From NCBI RefSeq assembly GCF_001026695.1, contig NZ_LDNB01000021.1:149611-213610 (forward strand): a stretch of DNA of 64,000 nt, given 5' to 3'. Source of the DNA: Neobacillus vireti. GTDB taxonomy: Bacteria > Bacillota > Bacilli > Bacillales > Cytobacillaceae. Under the pieces are notes generated by a model that was not told the origin of the DNA, ran no database searches, and saw nothing but the letters and a program-made list of their open reading frames with translations. This document shows positions 1 to 8,108 of the stretch, piece after piece; positions within the stretch are counted from its first letter, which is position 1, and every line of letters begins with the position of its first letter. The position numbers and the translations under genes are program-made.

Positions 1-423
1 CCCAAAGTTCTTCATCATATCAAAGGGACTGCCATAGGTTGGGCTCGTATGACTAAAATAATTTTTGTCGCGCATATCCATTGCCTTATAGCGGGCTACC
101 CTTGAGAGTTCCCAATCTGCTGTTAATGGCTTTAGACCATTCTTCGCCCGTTCTTGGTTGGTTAACTGGATGACCTGACTTTCAATTGATTTTACAGCGC
201 CTAAATCAGGGATGTTTACCTTTTGACCCGGATAAATCAAATTAGGATTTTTAAATTGCGGGTTTGCTTGAATAATCTCCGTAATTCCAACCTGATACCT
301 GACGGCAATTTTCCAAAGGGAGTCCCCCGGCTGAACGGTGTATACTTGCTGGGCAAACGAGACACTTGGAATACATAAAAGAGATAGTAAAAACAGAAAA
401 CAAAGCCAAAAAGATTTTTTCAT
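1..423 (-). CDS. LysM and CAP-domain exported protein, 3' end outside window
   Basis: Only the first 141 codons are in the window; the gene continues past base 1. The ATG at 423-421 follows a GGAGG box seven bases upstream. Residues 1-23 form a signal peptide ending SVSFA. One LysM repeat follows (roughly residues 25-70, with YTVQPGDSLWKIA and a later NPNLIYPGQKVNIP), a peptidoglycan-binding fold. The remaining sequence begins a CAP/SCP domain (LTNQERAKNGLKPL, then NYFSHTSP), as in YkwD and SafA-linked proteins of Bacillus. Seen: signal, LysM, start of CAP. Inferred: an exported wall- or spore-coat-associated protein. The catalytic or binding function of bacterial CAP domains is not settled. 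Confidence 0.88.
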   Translation of the reverse strand, partial: MKKSFWLCFLFLLSLLCIPSVSFAQQVYTVQPGDSLWKIAVRYQVGITEIIQANPQFKNPNLIYPGQKVNIPDLGAVKSIESQVIQLTNQERAKNGLKPLTADWELSRVARYKAMDMRDKNYFSHTSPTYGSPFDMMKNFG

Positions 424-530
424 TTTTTCGCCTCCTCCGAATATATAATTTTGATTTCAGGCTCAAAATATACAAGGAACTGAAAAATTATATTTAGCTG
501 GCCATTAGCGGGCTTTCGGAGGAGCAAAAT

Positions 531-905
531 GTGAGCGATATTTCATGGATGACCTATATTATGTTAATTTTAGCAAGCTACCGTTTAACCCATTTAATTG
601 TTTTTGATAAAATTACCGAATTTATCCGCAAGCCATTTGTGAAAAAAGTAAAAGTAGAAACGGATACTGGCACTGAAACAAAGGAAGTCCCGACATCGAT
701 GTTTGGTTATCTCTTGAAATGTTATTGGTGTGCCGGTGTTTGGAGTGCCGTTTTACTTGGAGGTGCCTATTTACTTTTTCCAAGAGTAACCTTCGTGGTT
801 ATTCTCATTTTCTCAATTGCCGGCGGCCAGTCGATCCTTGAAACCTTTGTCGGCGTCAATATTAAAAAGGTGGATTATTATTCGGAACTAAAGAAAAAAG
901 ATTGA
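531..905 (+). CDS. DUF1360 membrane protein, YjcA-like
   Basis: This 124-residue protein has a first membrane segment at about residues 6-25, a short lysine-rich loop, then the family signature LLKCYWCAGVWSA (about residues 60-73) inside a second segment and a third near residues 82-102. The spaced Cys-x-Trp-Cys is typical of DUF1360, which includes the sporulation protein YjcA of B. subtilis; the molecular role is unknown. The start is GTG at 531, chosen because a GGAGGAG box lies at 518-524 with the right spacing and no ATG fits. It is transcribed divergently from the LysM gene and is followed by another small membrane protein. Confidence 0.8.
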   Translation: MSDISWMTYIMLILASYRLTHLIVFDKITEFIRKPFVKKVKVETDTGTETKEVPTSMFGYLLKCYWCAGVWSAVLLGGAYLLFPRVTFVVILIFSIAGGQSILETFVGVNIKKVDYYSELKKKD

Positions 906-987
906 CAAAGCCCGATAATAAGCAAGATACGTCCCCTCTCTGCATATATCTTTAGAAGAGCTTAAGCAGGAATAAGGGGGAACTTGA

Positions 988-1161
988 ATGACTGCTATAT
1001 GGTTAACTACAACCATTGGTTTTGTTCTTTGCCTTGGTTTAGTGGGCGGAATGATCTTTCATTTTTTAGGCAGAGCTCTTGATTCAGAAGATGCTGTTCG
1101 AATTGACAAATTAAACAGTGAAGAGGAAGAATTATTTTTTCCAACAGAGGATGAACCCTGA
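988..1161 (+). CDS. Small single-span membrane protein (57 aa), unknown
   Basis: An ATG at 988 follows an AAGGGGGA box at 975-982. The 57 codons encode an N-terminal hydrophobic segment (about residues 4-28, rich in Leu, Gly and Phe) followed by a very acidic tail with four consecutive Glu residues, so a tail facing the cytoplasm or wall side after one membrane span is likely. I do not recognise the family. It lies 82 bases after the DUF1360 gene in the same direction and its stop codon falls inside a strong terminator hairpin, which supports it being a real last gene of a two-gene transcript. Confidence 0.6.
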   Translation: MTAIWLTTTIGFVLCLGLVGGMIFHFLGRALDSEDAVRIDKLNSEEEELFFPTEDEP

Positions 1162-1190
1162 CTAATCAGGTTTCATCCTTTTTTCTTTTT
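1149..1190 (+). terminator. Rho-independent terminator
   Basis: GGATGAA-CCTGA pairs with TCAGG-TTCATCC (1149-1178) around a four-base loop and is followed by a T-rich run. The hairpin includes the stop codon of the preceding small gene and ends that transcript. Confidence 0.85.
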
Positions 1191-1262
1191 ACCTTTTTCA
1201 CATGATTTTCTCACTTTAGGAAAAATTAAACACGAGTTCATTATAAAGCTGGAGGAGTATGT

Positions 1263-2792
1263 ATGAGTTCATCTGAAAAAATCCCACAATTTCCAAAGAC
1301 ATATTGGCGTGAAATCGAATTACCTGCTTTTCGGAAATTAACTGAAGATTTATCTGTCGATGTAGCAATTGTTGGCGCCGGAATAACTGGTATTACAGCC
1401 GCATATTTACTTTCAAAGGAAGGAAAGAAAGTTGCCTTACTTGATGCTGGCAGCGTTTTAAATGGGACTACCGGACATACAACGGCAAAAGTAACCGCGC
1501 AGCATGGATTAGTATATGATGAATTTATCAATCATTTTGGTGAAGAAAGGGCCCGCCTCTATTTCGAATCCCATATGAATGCCATTCAGTTCGTCGAAAG
1601 TAGTGTGAAGGAAAAGGCAATAGATTGTGATTTCAGCAATGAAGACGCCTATATGTATGCAACGACCGAGGAATATGCAGAAAAGCTAAAAACGGAATGG
1701 GAAGCCTATAAAACGCTTGGAATCGATGGTGCCTTAAAGGATACTATCCCCTTTCCTATCCCAGTTAAAGCGGCCTTACTTATGCGGAAACAGGGTCAGT
1801 TTCACCCACTTAAATTCTTGAAGTTTCTTTTGGATGAGGCTGTTAAGAGTGGCTGTTCTGTATTCGAAAATACTGTTGCTTCCGACATTGAGGACGATAA
1901 GACCCAGCCAAAGGTGGTTACCAAGTCCGGACAAAAAGTCAGTTGTAATCAGGTAATTATCGCCTCACACTTTCCATTTTACGATTTACCTGGCCTTTAT
2001 TTTGCAAGGATGCATGCGGATAGATCTTACGCTATCGGAATAAAAACGGATAAAGACTACCCTGGAGGCATGTATATCAGCGCTGACAGCCCATCCCGTT
2101 CCATCCGCTATACACCGATTGATGGAGAAAAGTTAATTATTATTGGCGGAGAAAATCATAAAACGGGACAAGGCATTGATACAATTAAGCATTACGATGC
2201 ACTTGAAGACTTTGCGGAAGAGGTTTTTGGCATTAAGGAATACGATTACCGCTGGTCGGCGCAGGATTTAGTCACCCTTGATAAGCTTCCATATATTGGT
2301 CCAATCACGGCAGAGCGTGAGCAAATATTGGTGGCAACGGGTTATAAAAAGTGGGGCATGACCACAGGTATCCTTGCCGGACACTTATTGACCGATTATG
2401 TCCTCGGCCGGGATACCCCCTACAAAGAGCTCTACTCACCATCGCGATTCCAGGCTGATCCAGATTTAAAAAGCGTTGTAACAACCAATGCCGATGTCGC
2501 TAAGCACCTCATTAAAGGCAAGCTTGAGTATACGGACAAGGCTCCTGATGACTTGCAGGTTGGTGAAGGTTCGGTTGTCATGTTTAACGGAAAAAGAGCC
2601 GGTGCCTACAAGGATGAAAATGGTAAGCTATATGTTGTCGACACCACTTGTCAGCATCTTGGCTGTGAATGTGAATGGAATCGGGCTGAAAAAACGTGGG
2701 ATTGCCCGTGCCACGGATCACGGTATGCCTATTCCGGCGACGTCATCGAAGGTCCCACCAAAAAACCGCTGCCATTGCTTTCAGAAGAGTAG
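1263..2792 (+). CDS. yhfW: FAD-dependent oxidoreductase with C-terminal Rieske domain, YhfW-like
   Basis: The protein has 509 residues, the same length I recall for B. subtilis YhfW. The N-terminal part is a DAO-type flavoprotein: VDVAIVGAGITGITAAYLL (residues 33-51) is the dinucleotide-binding motif. The last 90 residues form a Rieske [2Fe-2S] domain with CQHLGC and CPCHGS motifs, which give two Cys and two His ligands plus the Cys pair for the stabilising disulfide. No signal peptide or membrane segment is visible, so it should be cytosolic. The substrate is unknown; family logic suggests amine or amino-acid oxidation with electrons passing FAD to the iron-sulfur centre. A GGAGGAG box sits just before the ATG. 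It appears monocistronic. Confidence 0.88.
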   Translation: MSSSEKIPQFPKTYWREIELPAFRKLTEDLSVDVAIVGAGITGITAAYLLSKEGKKVALLDAGSVLNGTTGHTTAKVTAQHGLVYDEFINHFGEERARLYFESHMNAIQFVESSVKEKAIDCDFSNEDAYMYATTEEYAEKLKTEWEAYKTLGIDGALKDTIPFPIPVKAALLMRKQGQFHPLKFLKFLLDEAVKSGCSVFENTVASDIEDDKTQPKVVTKSGQKVSCNQVIIASHFPFYDLPGLYFARMHADRSYAIGIKTDKDYPGGMYISADSPSRSIRYTPIDGEKLIIIGGENHKTGQGIDTIKHYDALEDFAEEVFGIKEYDYRWSAQDLVTLDKLPYIGPITAEREQILVATGYKKWGMTTGILAGHLLTDYVLGRDTPYKELYSPSRFQADPDLKSVVTTNADVAKHLIKGKLEYTDKAPDDLQVGEGSVVMFNGKRAGAYKDENGKLYVVDTTCQHLGCECEWNRAEKTWDCPCHGSRYAYSGDVIEGPTKKPLPLLSEE

Positions 2793-2815
2793 GATTTATG
2801 GTGCAACCCAAAAAA

Positions 2816-2836
2816 GCCTCCCAACTCACGGGAGGC
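2816..2836. terminator. Convergent terminator hairpin
   Basis: GCCTCCC pairs with GGGAGGC around a seven-base loop, with A-rich sequence on the left and GTTT on the right. It lies between the rightward YhfW gene and the leftward small gene and can serve both strands. Confidence 0.7.
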
Positions 2837-2845
2837 GTTTCATTG

Positions 2846-2980
2846 TTATTTACTGTTTGGCCGGTTTCGTTTTAAATCTTCCCCAGTTGTAAATTCGACC
2901 AGCTCTGAGCTTGTTTTCATTGGCTTTTTCGTGTTGTTGTTCCGCTGGGCATTGGCATTCCCTAGTTTCGTTCTTCCCAC
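2846..2980 (-). CDS. Candidate small basic Asn/Lys-rich protein (44 aa)
   Basis: The GTG at 2980 is preceded on the minus strand by AAAGGAG with nine bases of spacing, a better start than the overlapping 61-codon frame in this interval. The 44 residues are basic and rich in Asn, Lys and Arg (LGNANAQRNNNTKK near the start, VEFTTGEDLKRNRPNSK at the end) and contain no Cys. Composition recalls small spore proteins of Bacillus, but I cannot assign it to a family. It starts 58 bases after the amidase stop in the same direction and ends just before the convergent terminator, so it could be the distal gene of the amidase transcript. Confidence 0.45.
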   Translation of the reverse strand: MGRTKLGNANAQRNNNTKKPMKTSSELVEFTTGEDLKRNRPNSK

Positions 2981-3037
2981 AGCTACCATCTCCTTTCCTA
3001 AGAAATTCATTGATAGTATGCTTGAATTCAGGCAAAC

Positions 3038-4501
3038 CTATTCGAGGACGGGTGCCTTACGAAAGGCTGTCATTTGCTCAAACGCATAGGCCGTTTGAAT
3101 TAACAGCGGTTCACTAAAAGCCGATCCAGCAAAAGTAATTCCAACTGGCTCTCCTGCCGCTGTGTAACCTGCAGGGACTGCTACAGTCGGATAGCCAGCT
3201 TTAGCACTGATATGTGAACCTTCCTCACTTGGAAAAACAATCACATCCAGATTATATTTTTCTAGAGCAAAATCAATTCCTTGCTCGGTTGCATGGTAGA
3301 GGTCAAATTCCAATGCTTCCACATAGGCAGCTTCAGTTAATGTACCGCTCGTCTTTTCTGATCTTTGGAGCACGGCCTGCCCGTATTTTAGCATTTTTTC
3401 TTCATCCTTATCATTAAACTCAATCAGATCAGCTAAAGTTCTTACAGGTATGGACGGGTGCAATTGACTCAAATATGCATTTAAGTCTGGTTTAAATTCA
3501 TACGTTAAAACATTATTTTTCCAAGCTGCTTTAGCAGAAGGAATAACAATATTTTCGATAACTTCGGCACCTGAGGTTTTTAATACTTCAAATGCTGTTG
3601 CCACCACTGTTTGTTTTTCCTTACTTAAAAGCTCGATAAATCCTTCCGCAGCGATACCGATTCGTTTTCCTTTAAGACCATCTTTCAAAAGAAATTCAGT
3701 AAAGTCGAATCCATTGAATGGATTTGTATTGGTGATAGGGTCGCGCCCGTCTTTTCCACATAGTGCATTCAATAGGAGAGCGGCATCCTCAACGGTTCTA
3801 GCCATCGGCCCTGCGGTATCCTGAGTATGGGCGATAGGAATGATACCCCGTCTACTAATAAGGCCCACTGTTGGCTTGATTCCAACTAACGAATTCTGGC
3901 AGGATGGATTTAAAATCGATCCGGATGTTTCCGTTCCAACTGCGGCGGCAGCAAAGGTTGCGGCAATCGCAGCGCCCGATCCAGAGCTTGAGCCGCCGAC
4001 ATCAAACGCACCAGGTCCATACGGATTTAATACCTGACCGCCGCGTGAGCTATAGCCACTTTTCATTCCGAGGGCCATGAAATTTGCCCACTCGGTCATA
4101 TTTGTTTTTCCGAGAATAACAGCGCCAGCATTGCGTAATTGCTCGGCTACAAAAGAATCCTGAAGCGCAATTGAATCCTTTAAGGCAAGAGATCCGGCAC
4201 TTGTATGCATTTTGTCATGCGTATCAATATTATCTTTTATTAAAATTGGAATCCCGTGTAGCCGGCTTCGCGGTCCTGATTCTTTCCGTTCAGCATCAAG
4301 TGCTTCAGCAATATGCAAGGCGTCAGGATTCACTTCCAGAACGGAATGAAGACCGCTGTCGTAAACGGAAATTCTATGTAAATACATTAGGACCAGTTCT
4401 TTCGCTGTAAGCTCACCACACTCCATTTTTTCTTGAAGCTGGCTGATCGTTGCTTCCTCTAGCCAGTCATCATGCCATTTTTTTAATTTTGGATTTTCCA
4501 T
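3038..4501 (-). CDS. Amidase signature family hydrolase
   Basis: At 487 residues this is a full-length amidase-signature enzyme (GatA/fatty-acid-amide-hydrolase fold). The catalytic Lys lies in IPILIKDNIDTHD, and the Ser-rich segment GGSSSGSGAAIAA supplies the cis-Ser and nucleophilic Ser of the Ser-Ser-Lys triad. No signal peptide is visible. It is not GatA: no gatC or gatB is next to it, and the N terminus has an extra 40-residue region as in stand-alone amidases. It hydrolyses carboxamides; the natural substrate cannot be read from sequence. The ATG at 4501 follows a GGAGGGG box. Confidence 0.88.
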   Translation of the reverse strand: MENPKLKKWHDDWLEEATISQLQEKMECGELTAKELVLMYLHRISVYDSGLHSVLEVNPDALHIAEALDAERKESGPRSRLHGIPILIKDNIDTHDKMHTSAGSLALKDSIALQDSFVAEQLRNAGAVILGKTNMTEWANFMALGMKSGYSSRGGQVLNPYGPGAFDVGGSSSGSGAAIAATFAAAAVGTETSGSILNPSCQNSLVGIKPTVGLISRRGIIPIAHTQDTAGPMARTVEDAALLLNALCGKDGRDPITNTNPFNGFDFTEFLLKDGLKGKRIGIAAEGFIELLSKEKQTVVATAFEVLKTSGAEVIENIVIPSAKAAWKNNVLTYEFKPDLNAYLSQLHPSIPVRTLADLIEFNDKDEEKMLKYGQAVLQRSEKTSGTLTEAAYVEALEFDLYHATEQGIDFALEKYNLDVIVFPSEEGSHISAKAGYPTVAVPAGYTAAGEPVGITFAGSAFSEPLLIQTAYAFEQMTAFRKAPVLE

Positions 4502-4642
4502 CGTTTCCCCTCCGTTTCTCTTTTTTACTATTCAAGATGAGCGGCGGAATTCCTCTTTTTTATACAAAACTAATAGGGCGTTTCACAATCTAGATTTATT
4601 GATTCCTTATAGCTCCGCGCCGCCCCTTCACCAAACAAAAAA

Positions 4643-4662
4643 CAGTGGGATTTCTCCCACTG
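4643..4662 (-). terminator. Terminator after the DEAD-box helicase
   Basis: CAGTGGGA pairs with TCCCACTG around TTTC; on the minus strand the stem is followed by TTTTTTG. It lies three bases after the helicase stop codon. Confidence 0.85.
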
Positions 4663-4665
4663 CCT

Positions 4666-5811
4666 TTATCTTCTAAGCTTTTGATTTTTTTGTCCTTCTT
4701 CAGCAATTTTACCTTGATAAAAAACTCTTTTATAGAGCGGGACCTTTAACTCGCGGCAATAACGCTTCAGTTCTCTTTCTTCCCTTTCGGTCACAAGCGA
4801 GATGACGATTCCATCTGCCCCCATCCGCCCAGTTCTACCGGCTCGGTGGACATATTGCGAAATATCCTTCGGAAGATCGATCTGAACCACATGGGTGATC
4901 CCTTGAATATCAAGACCTCTGGCCGCGACATCTGTAGCAATAAGCATGTTCATTTTTCCATCCCGGAAAGCCTTTAACGCAGCTTGGCGCTCGAGCTTTT
5001 TCATGTCGCTATGGAGGATTCCGGTTGAAAGCTCTTTAAAGCGAAACTTTTCTTTAAACACTTCTATTTCACCAATGTCATTAATAAACGCAAGCGATTT
5101 ACTATCATCTAGGCGGGTAATTTTTTCTAAAAGCTTGATTTTATCCCTTGGTTCGCACAAGAAATAGATATGTTCTACGTCTCCTGAAGAGGCTGCCTCA
5201 TCCTTTTCAATGCGAATGATCTCTGGAGACTTTGTGATCGCGATTGCCTGCTGTTCAATCCCCGGTTTCATCGTTGCCGAGAATAACAAGACTTGACGGT
5301 CACTCATCGTGGATTTAACAATGCTTTGAACCGTGTTAAGGTGTTCAGAGATCAGGAGCTGGTCTCCCTCATCCAAAACAATCATTTTGACTTCATGCAT
5401 TTTTACCTTTTTCTGCTTGATCAACTCAAGCAACCTGCCCGGTGTCGCGAAAATAACTTGGGGACGTTTTTTTAATTTTTCCAACTGCCGTTTGACGTTG
5501 GCGCCGCCAATAATCGAAGTGCCTCTAATGCCGCTTCCCTCTGACCATTTTTGGAATTCTTGATACACCTGCATGATTAGCTCTTGCGAGGAGGCGAGGA
5601 CCACTGCTTGTAAGGATGGCAGATTGGCATCGATTGAATTTAACAATGGAAGTAAATAAGCAAGCGTCTTACCAGTTCCTGTCGGTGACTCGGCAATCAA
5701 ATCTTTTCCGTCAAGAATCATCGGGACTGCAGCAACTTGAATCGAAGTAGGCTGCTCGAATCCTGACTTTTGCCATGCTTCCTGTAAAAAAGGCTTTAAA
5801 TTATCTAACAT
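4666..5811 (-). CDS. yfmL: DEAD-box RNA helicase, YfmL-like
   Basis: The 381-residue protein is a minimal two-domain DEAD-box helicase. In order it has the Q motif (GFEQPTSIQ), Walker A (SPTGTGKT), motif II as LDEGDQ rather than DEAD, SAT (motif III), and ATDVAARGLD plus HRAGRTGRMG in the C-terminal RecA domain. It lacks long C-terminal RNA-binding extensions, matching the short YfmL type (about 376 residues in B. subtilis), implicated in ribosome assembly and cold growth. The Gly in motif II is a small departure from the consensus that keeps both acidic residues needed for Mg-ATP. Monocistronic, with its own terminator. Confidence 0.87.
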   Translation of the reverse strand: MLDNLKPFLQEAWQKSGFEQPTSIQVAAVPMILDGKDLIAESPTGTGKTLAYLLPLLNSIDANLPSLQAVVLASSQELIMQVYQEFQKWSEGSGIRGTSIIGGANVKRQLEKLKKRPQVIFATPGRLLELIKQKKVKMHEVKMIVLDEGDQLLISEHLNTVQSIVKSTMSDRQVLLFSATMKPGIEQQAIAITKSPEIIRIEKDEAASSGDVEHIYFLCEPRDKIKLLEKITRLDDSKSLAFINDIGEIEVFKEKFRFKELSTGILHSDMKKLERQAALKAFRDGKMNMLIATDVAARGLDIQGITHVVQIDLPKDISQYVHRAGRTGRMGADGIVISLVTEREERELKRYCRELKVPLYKRVFYQGKIAEEGQKNQKLRR

Positions 5812-5918
5812 AATATACTCCTTTATGTATAGTCATTTTCCATATTATTTGTTTATCCATATCTTATTGATACTAACTTAATAACCCTGAGGTGTCTAGT
5901 GATCAACGAACGTGTGAA

Positions 5919-6218
5919 TCATGATTTAGTATTTAAATAGAGGACAATCCAGACCATATGATATACCAAGACGGAGAAATAAAGGACACAGGTAGAAATC
6001 AAAAGCTTCTTAATCCACCCTTTTAATGGTCGAAGGTAAAATAAACCTAGCAGGGCTAACGGTAAGAAGATTTTAATCAGATAAAAATAAGACCAGCTTT
6101 TGGCAATGAAAAACTGCATTACCGGATTCCCTTCCTCTACAAAACCTGAAACAATCCCAAGATGGGTCATGACCGCATCCACCACACCGGCAATAAGCAG
6201 GAATAAACAAAGTCTCAT
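5919..6218 (-). CDS. DUF5658-type small membrane protein
   Basis: The 99 residues contain three membrane segments (about residues 2-20, 42-62 and 70-92). The first is followed by the EGNPVMQFFIA stretch typical of DUF5658 proteins. The ATG at 6218 follows TGGAGG. Function is unknown. It lies downstream of the DUF2249 gene in the same direction, but 280 bases away, so it is probably a separate transcript. Confidence 0.7.
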   Translation of the reverse strand: MRLCLFLLIAGVVDAVMTHLGIVSGFVEEGNPVMQFFIAKSWSYFYLIKIFLPLALLGLFYLRPLKGWIKKLLISTCVLYFSVLVYHMVWIVLYLNTKS

Positions 6219-6499
6219 CGTTCAACCTCCATTAAAATGATCAGTATCCATTATTTCTATCCTTTCGCACAATTATTCGTGCTTTATTGAGAACACCTTG
6301 AGTGTATGAAGGCTGACTTTGAGAGTAGTCCATTGTTTTATTATATAATATTTTTCTTTTAAAATGCACAATTTTGTTCTTAATTAAGGTGCATCTTTAC
6401 AAAAAAAAACTGCACATTATGAGCAGCTCTAGTTAATCAAAGGTTCGTAATGCTAATTTATATTGGTTGCGATTCATTTCTTCTGATTGAATGATTTTA

Positions 6500-6751
6500 T
6501 CATGAGAGTTCAGTTAGTTTTACTGCCATGAGCCGGAAATGCATCGGTTCCAGTTCGTTAACAACGACATTCATTCCGAGTGCTTGTAAATTTGCGATCA
6601 GCGGCTCCCCGCGATGCGGTAAATGAATTTCAAAAATGGTACCCACAGGTGCTGCTTTAATAAAGTTTAATATTTCCCGGCGCGGATGTTCACCCTTTGC
6701 TACACGCTCGCGGATATCCATGATGGCTTTTTTATCAACAATCTCAAACAT
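6500..6751 (-). CDS. DUF2249 protein
   Basis: The 83 residues fit the DUF2249 fold (also called TusA-like in structure): FEIHLPHRGEPLIANLQALGMNVV is the conserved core. Such proteins are common near denitrification, nitric-oxide and hemerythrin genes, often under CRP/FNR-family control. The start ATG follows AAGGGGG. An FNR-type palindrome lies 61 bases upstream of the start. I infer an anaerobic or nitrosative-stress role; biochemical function is unknown. Confidence 0.75.
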   Translation of the reverse strand: MFEIVDKKAIMDIRERVAKGEHPRREILNFIKAAPVGTIFEIHLPHRGEPLIANLQALGMNVVVNELEPMHFRLMAVKLTELS

Positions 6752-6811
6752 AATTTCAGAACCCCCTTGGCTATTTTACGCTCATTGTAGCACCTTTTTC
6801 TTCGAAAGGAA

Positions 6812-6825
6812 TTGATTTATATCAA
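6812..6825. promoter_or_regulatory. CRP/FNR-type site, TTGAT-N4-ATCAA
   Basis: This is an exact match to the FNR consensus known from Escherichia coli (TTGAT, four bases, ATCAA). It lies between the divergent DUF2249 gene and the small exported protein at 7022. A related TGAT-N4-ATCA site lies at 15683-15695 before the membrane 4Fe-4S gene. Seen: the palindrome. Inferred: control by an Fnr/CRP-family protein. Confidence 0.55.
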
Positions 6826-7021
6826 GTCAAAGGCTTAGATTAAAACTTCGTAAAAGCAGCGCAACCCGTTGAAATTCCTGGCTTTATACAAAAATACGGT
6901 AATTATTTTGAAAAATGAAATTTCGAAAGATTTGTGAACATTAATGTCAAATTGATATTAGCTTGTGGGATTGGTGATAAAATGAACAACAATAAGATAA
7001 CAATATAACGGGGTTGAAAAT

Positions 7022-7252
7022 ATGATTAAGAAGATTTCTCTTATCGCTTCGCTGTTGTTTTTTCTACTAGGGAGCAATGTTTTTGCAACTGAACAGTTAG
7101 ATAAGTGGACAAACCACGCATCCTCGATAACAAAAAAGACTGGCGCTGAAGAGCCTTCATTTAAAGATTATGTTGTACCAGGTACAGTTGGTTTATTGAT
7201 CGTCGTTGGCTTCGGAAGCTATTGGCTAATTTACAGAAGAAAACAAGCCTAA
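7022..7252 (+). CDS. Small membrane-anchored exported protein (76 aa), unknown
   Basis: The 76 residues begin with a signal peptide (to about SNVFA, residue 22), continue with a short polar region of about 27 residues facing outward, and end with a membrane segment (VVPGTVGLLIVVGFGSYWLIY) and a basic tail. That gives an outside loop tethered at its C terminus. I do not recognise the family. The ATG follows a GGGGTTG box. The promoter region is shared with the divergent DUF2249 gene and holds an FNR-like palindrome about 200 bases upstream; a nearer dyad, ACATTAATGT, lies at 6938-6947. Confidence 0.6.
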   Translation: MIKKISLIASLLFFLLGSNVFATEQLDKWTNHASSITKKTGAEEPSFKDYVVPGTVGLLIVVGFGSYWLIYRRKQA

Positions 7253-7286
7253 CCGTCAAAATAAAATGGTATTTATCCCACTTTTT

Positions 7287-7311
7287 AGCCCGCCGCCTAT
7301 CACGGCGGGCT
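7287..7311 (+). terminator. Rho-independent terminator
   Basis: AGCCCGCCG pairs with CGGCGGGCT around a seven-base loop, followed by ATTTTG. It ends the transcript of the small exported protein. Confidence 0.8.
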
Positions 7312-7333
7312 ATTTTGCATTAAAAATTACAAA

Positions 7334-7382
7334 GGGTGTCAGGCACCATTTTACTTTATTTGTAAAATGGTGCCTGACACCC
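7334..7382. repeat. Long palindrome of the GGTGTCAGGCAC family
   Basis: Two perfect 21-bp arms (7334-7354 and 7362-7382) flank a seven-base AT loop, with T or A runs on both sides. It sits between convergent genes and can terminate both. The same GGGTGTCAGGCAC core recurs as a terminator at 21036-21074, so this is a dispersed family and not a unique site. Confidence 0.85.
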
Positions 7383-7397
7383 ATTTTTTCTCCTTCT

Positions 7398-8021
7398 TTA
7401 CCACTGACGGAGGATGGCGCGGACGGGGCTGCCGTCTCCTTCGACTAGCGGGAGGGGTAGGGCGATTAGTTCGTAGTCGCCTGGGACAATTTTATCTAGG
7501 ATTAGTGATTCTAAAATGTGAATTCCGTTTTCATTCAAACTGTGGTGGGCAGGAAGCTCTTTGCTGTCAATCGGGTCAACGGAAGGTACATCTAATCCGA
7601 TTAATCGGATGCCCTTCTTAGCTAAATATGGAGCTAGTTCTGGTTCGATATGAGGAATTTTCTCTGGAAAGACGGTACCGTTTTTCCAAGCACATGTTCG
7701 AAACAAAACTCTTGTGACTCCGTCCAAGTCAACTTCTTTTAATTCCTCAATGCTGATGCTCTCAATTTCCGGCGGTAAATCAATGACTCTTGCAGGACCG
7801 ATGTAAAGATTAAGATCCAGTTCAGAGATTCTTTTTCCGTCGTTATCAAAATGAAATGGTGCGTCGACATGTGTGCCCGTGTGGGTACTTAATTCCAGTC
7901 TACCAACATTAACCGAGCCGCTTTCCTCCATTGGCCATGAGACCTCGTATTGAAAAGCGGTATCTCCCGGCCAAACAGGCATCCCATTGACCAGCTTTCT
8001 TGAGATATCGAAAATCCTCAT
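7398..8021 (-). CDS. kynB: Kynurenine formamidase (arylformamidase)
   Basis: The 207-residue protein belongs to the cyclase/KynB family. HTGTHVDAPFHF (residues 68-79) carries the metal-binding His and Asp residues, and VPSVDPIDSKELPAHH is the stretch I recall from B. cereus KynB, with which the whole protein aligns. KynB hydrolyses N-formylkynurenine to kynurenine and formate in tryptophan breakdown. No kynA or kynU is nearby; the gene instead follows the last gene of a peptide ABC transporter by 87 bases, with GAGGAG before its ATG, so it is probably the last gene of that operon. A related activity on another formamide or cyclic substrate is possible. Confidence 0.82.
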   Translation of the reverse strand: MRIFDISRKLVNGMPVWPGDTAFQYEVSWPMEESGSVNVGRLELSTHTGTHVDAPFHFDNDGKRISELDLNLYIGPARVIDLPPEIESISIEELKEVDLDGVTRVLFRTCAWKNGTVFPEKIPHIEPELAPYLAKKGIRLIGLDVPSVDPIDSKELPAHHSLNENGIHILESLILDKIVPGDYELIALPLPLVEGDGSPVRAILRQW

Positions 8022-8108
8022 CCATCTTCACTCCTCTTCCAATCCTACTTGCACTTCTACACTCATTATTTCATATTGTCCTAATCCTTTTCCATTATTT
8101 ATTATAAA

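Noticed and set aside
2850..3035. 61-codon frame after the amidase
   Set aside because: It would start with a TTG lacking a ribosome site; the overlapping 44-codon frame has a much better start.
3038..4501. GatA subunit of tRNA amidotransferase, which would bear on the glnS finding
   Set aside because: There is no gatC or gatB neighbour and the N-terminal region is that of stand-alone amidases.
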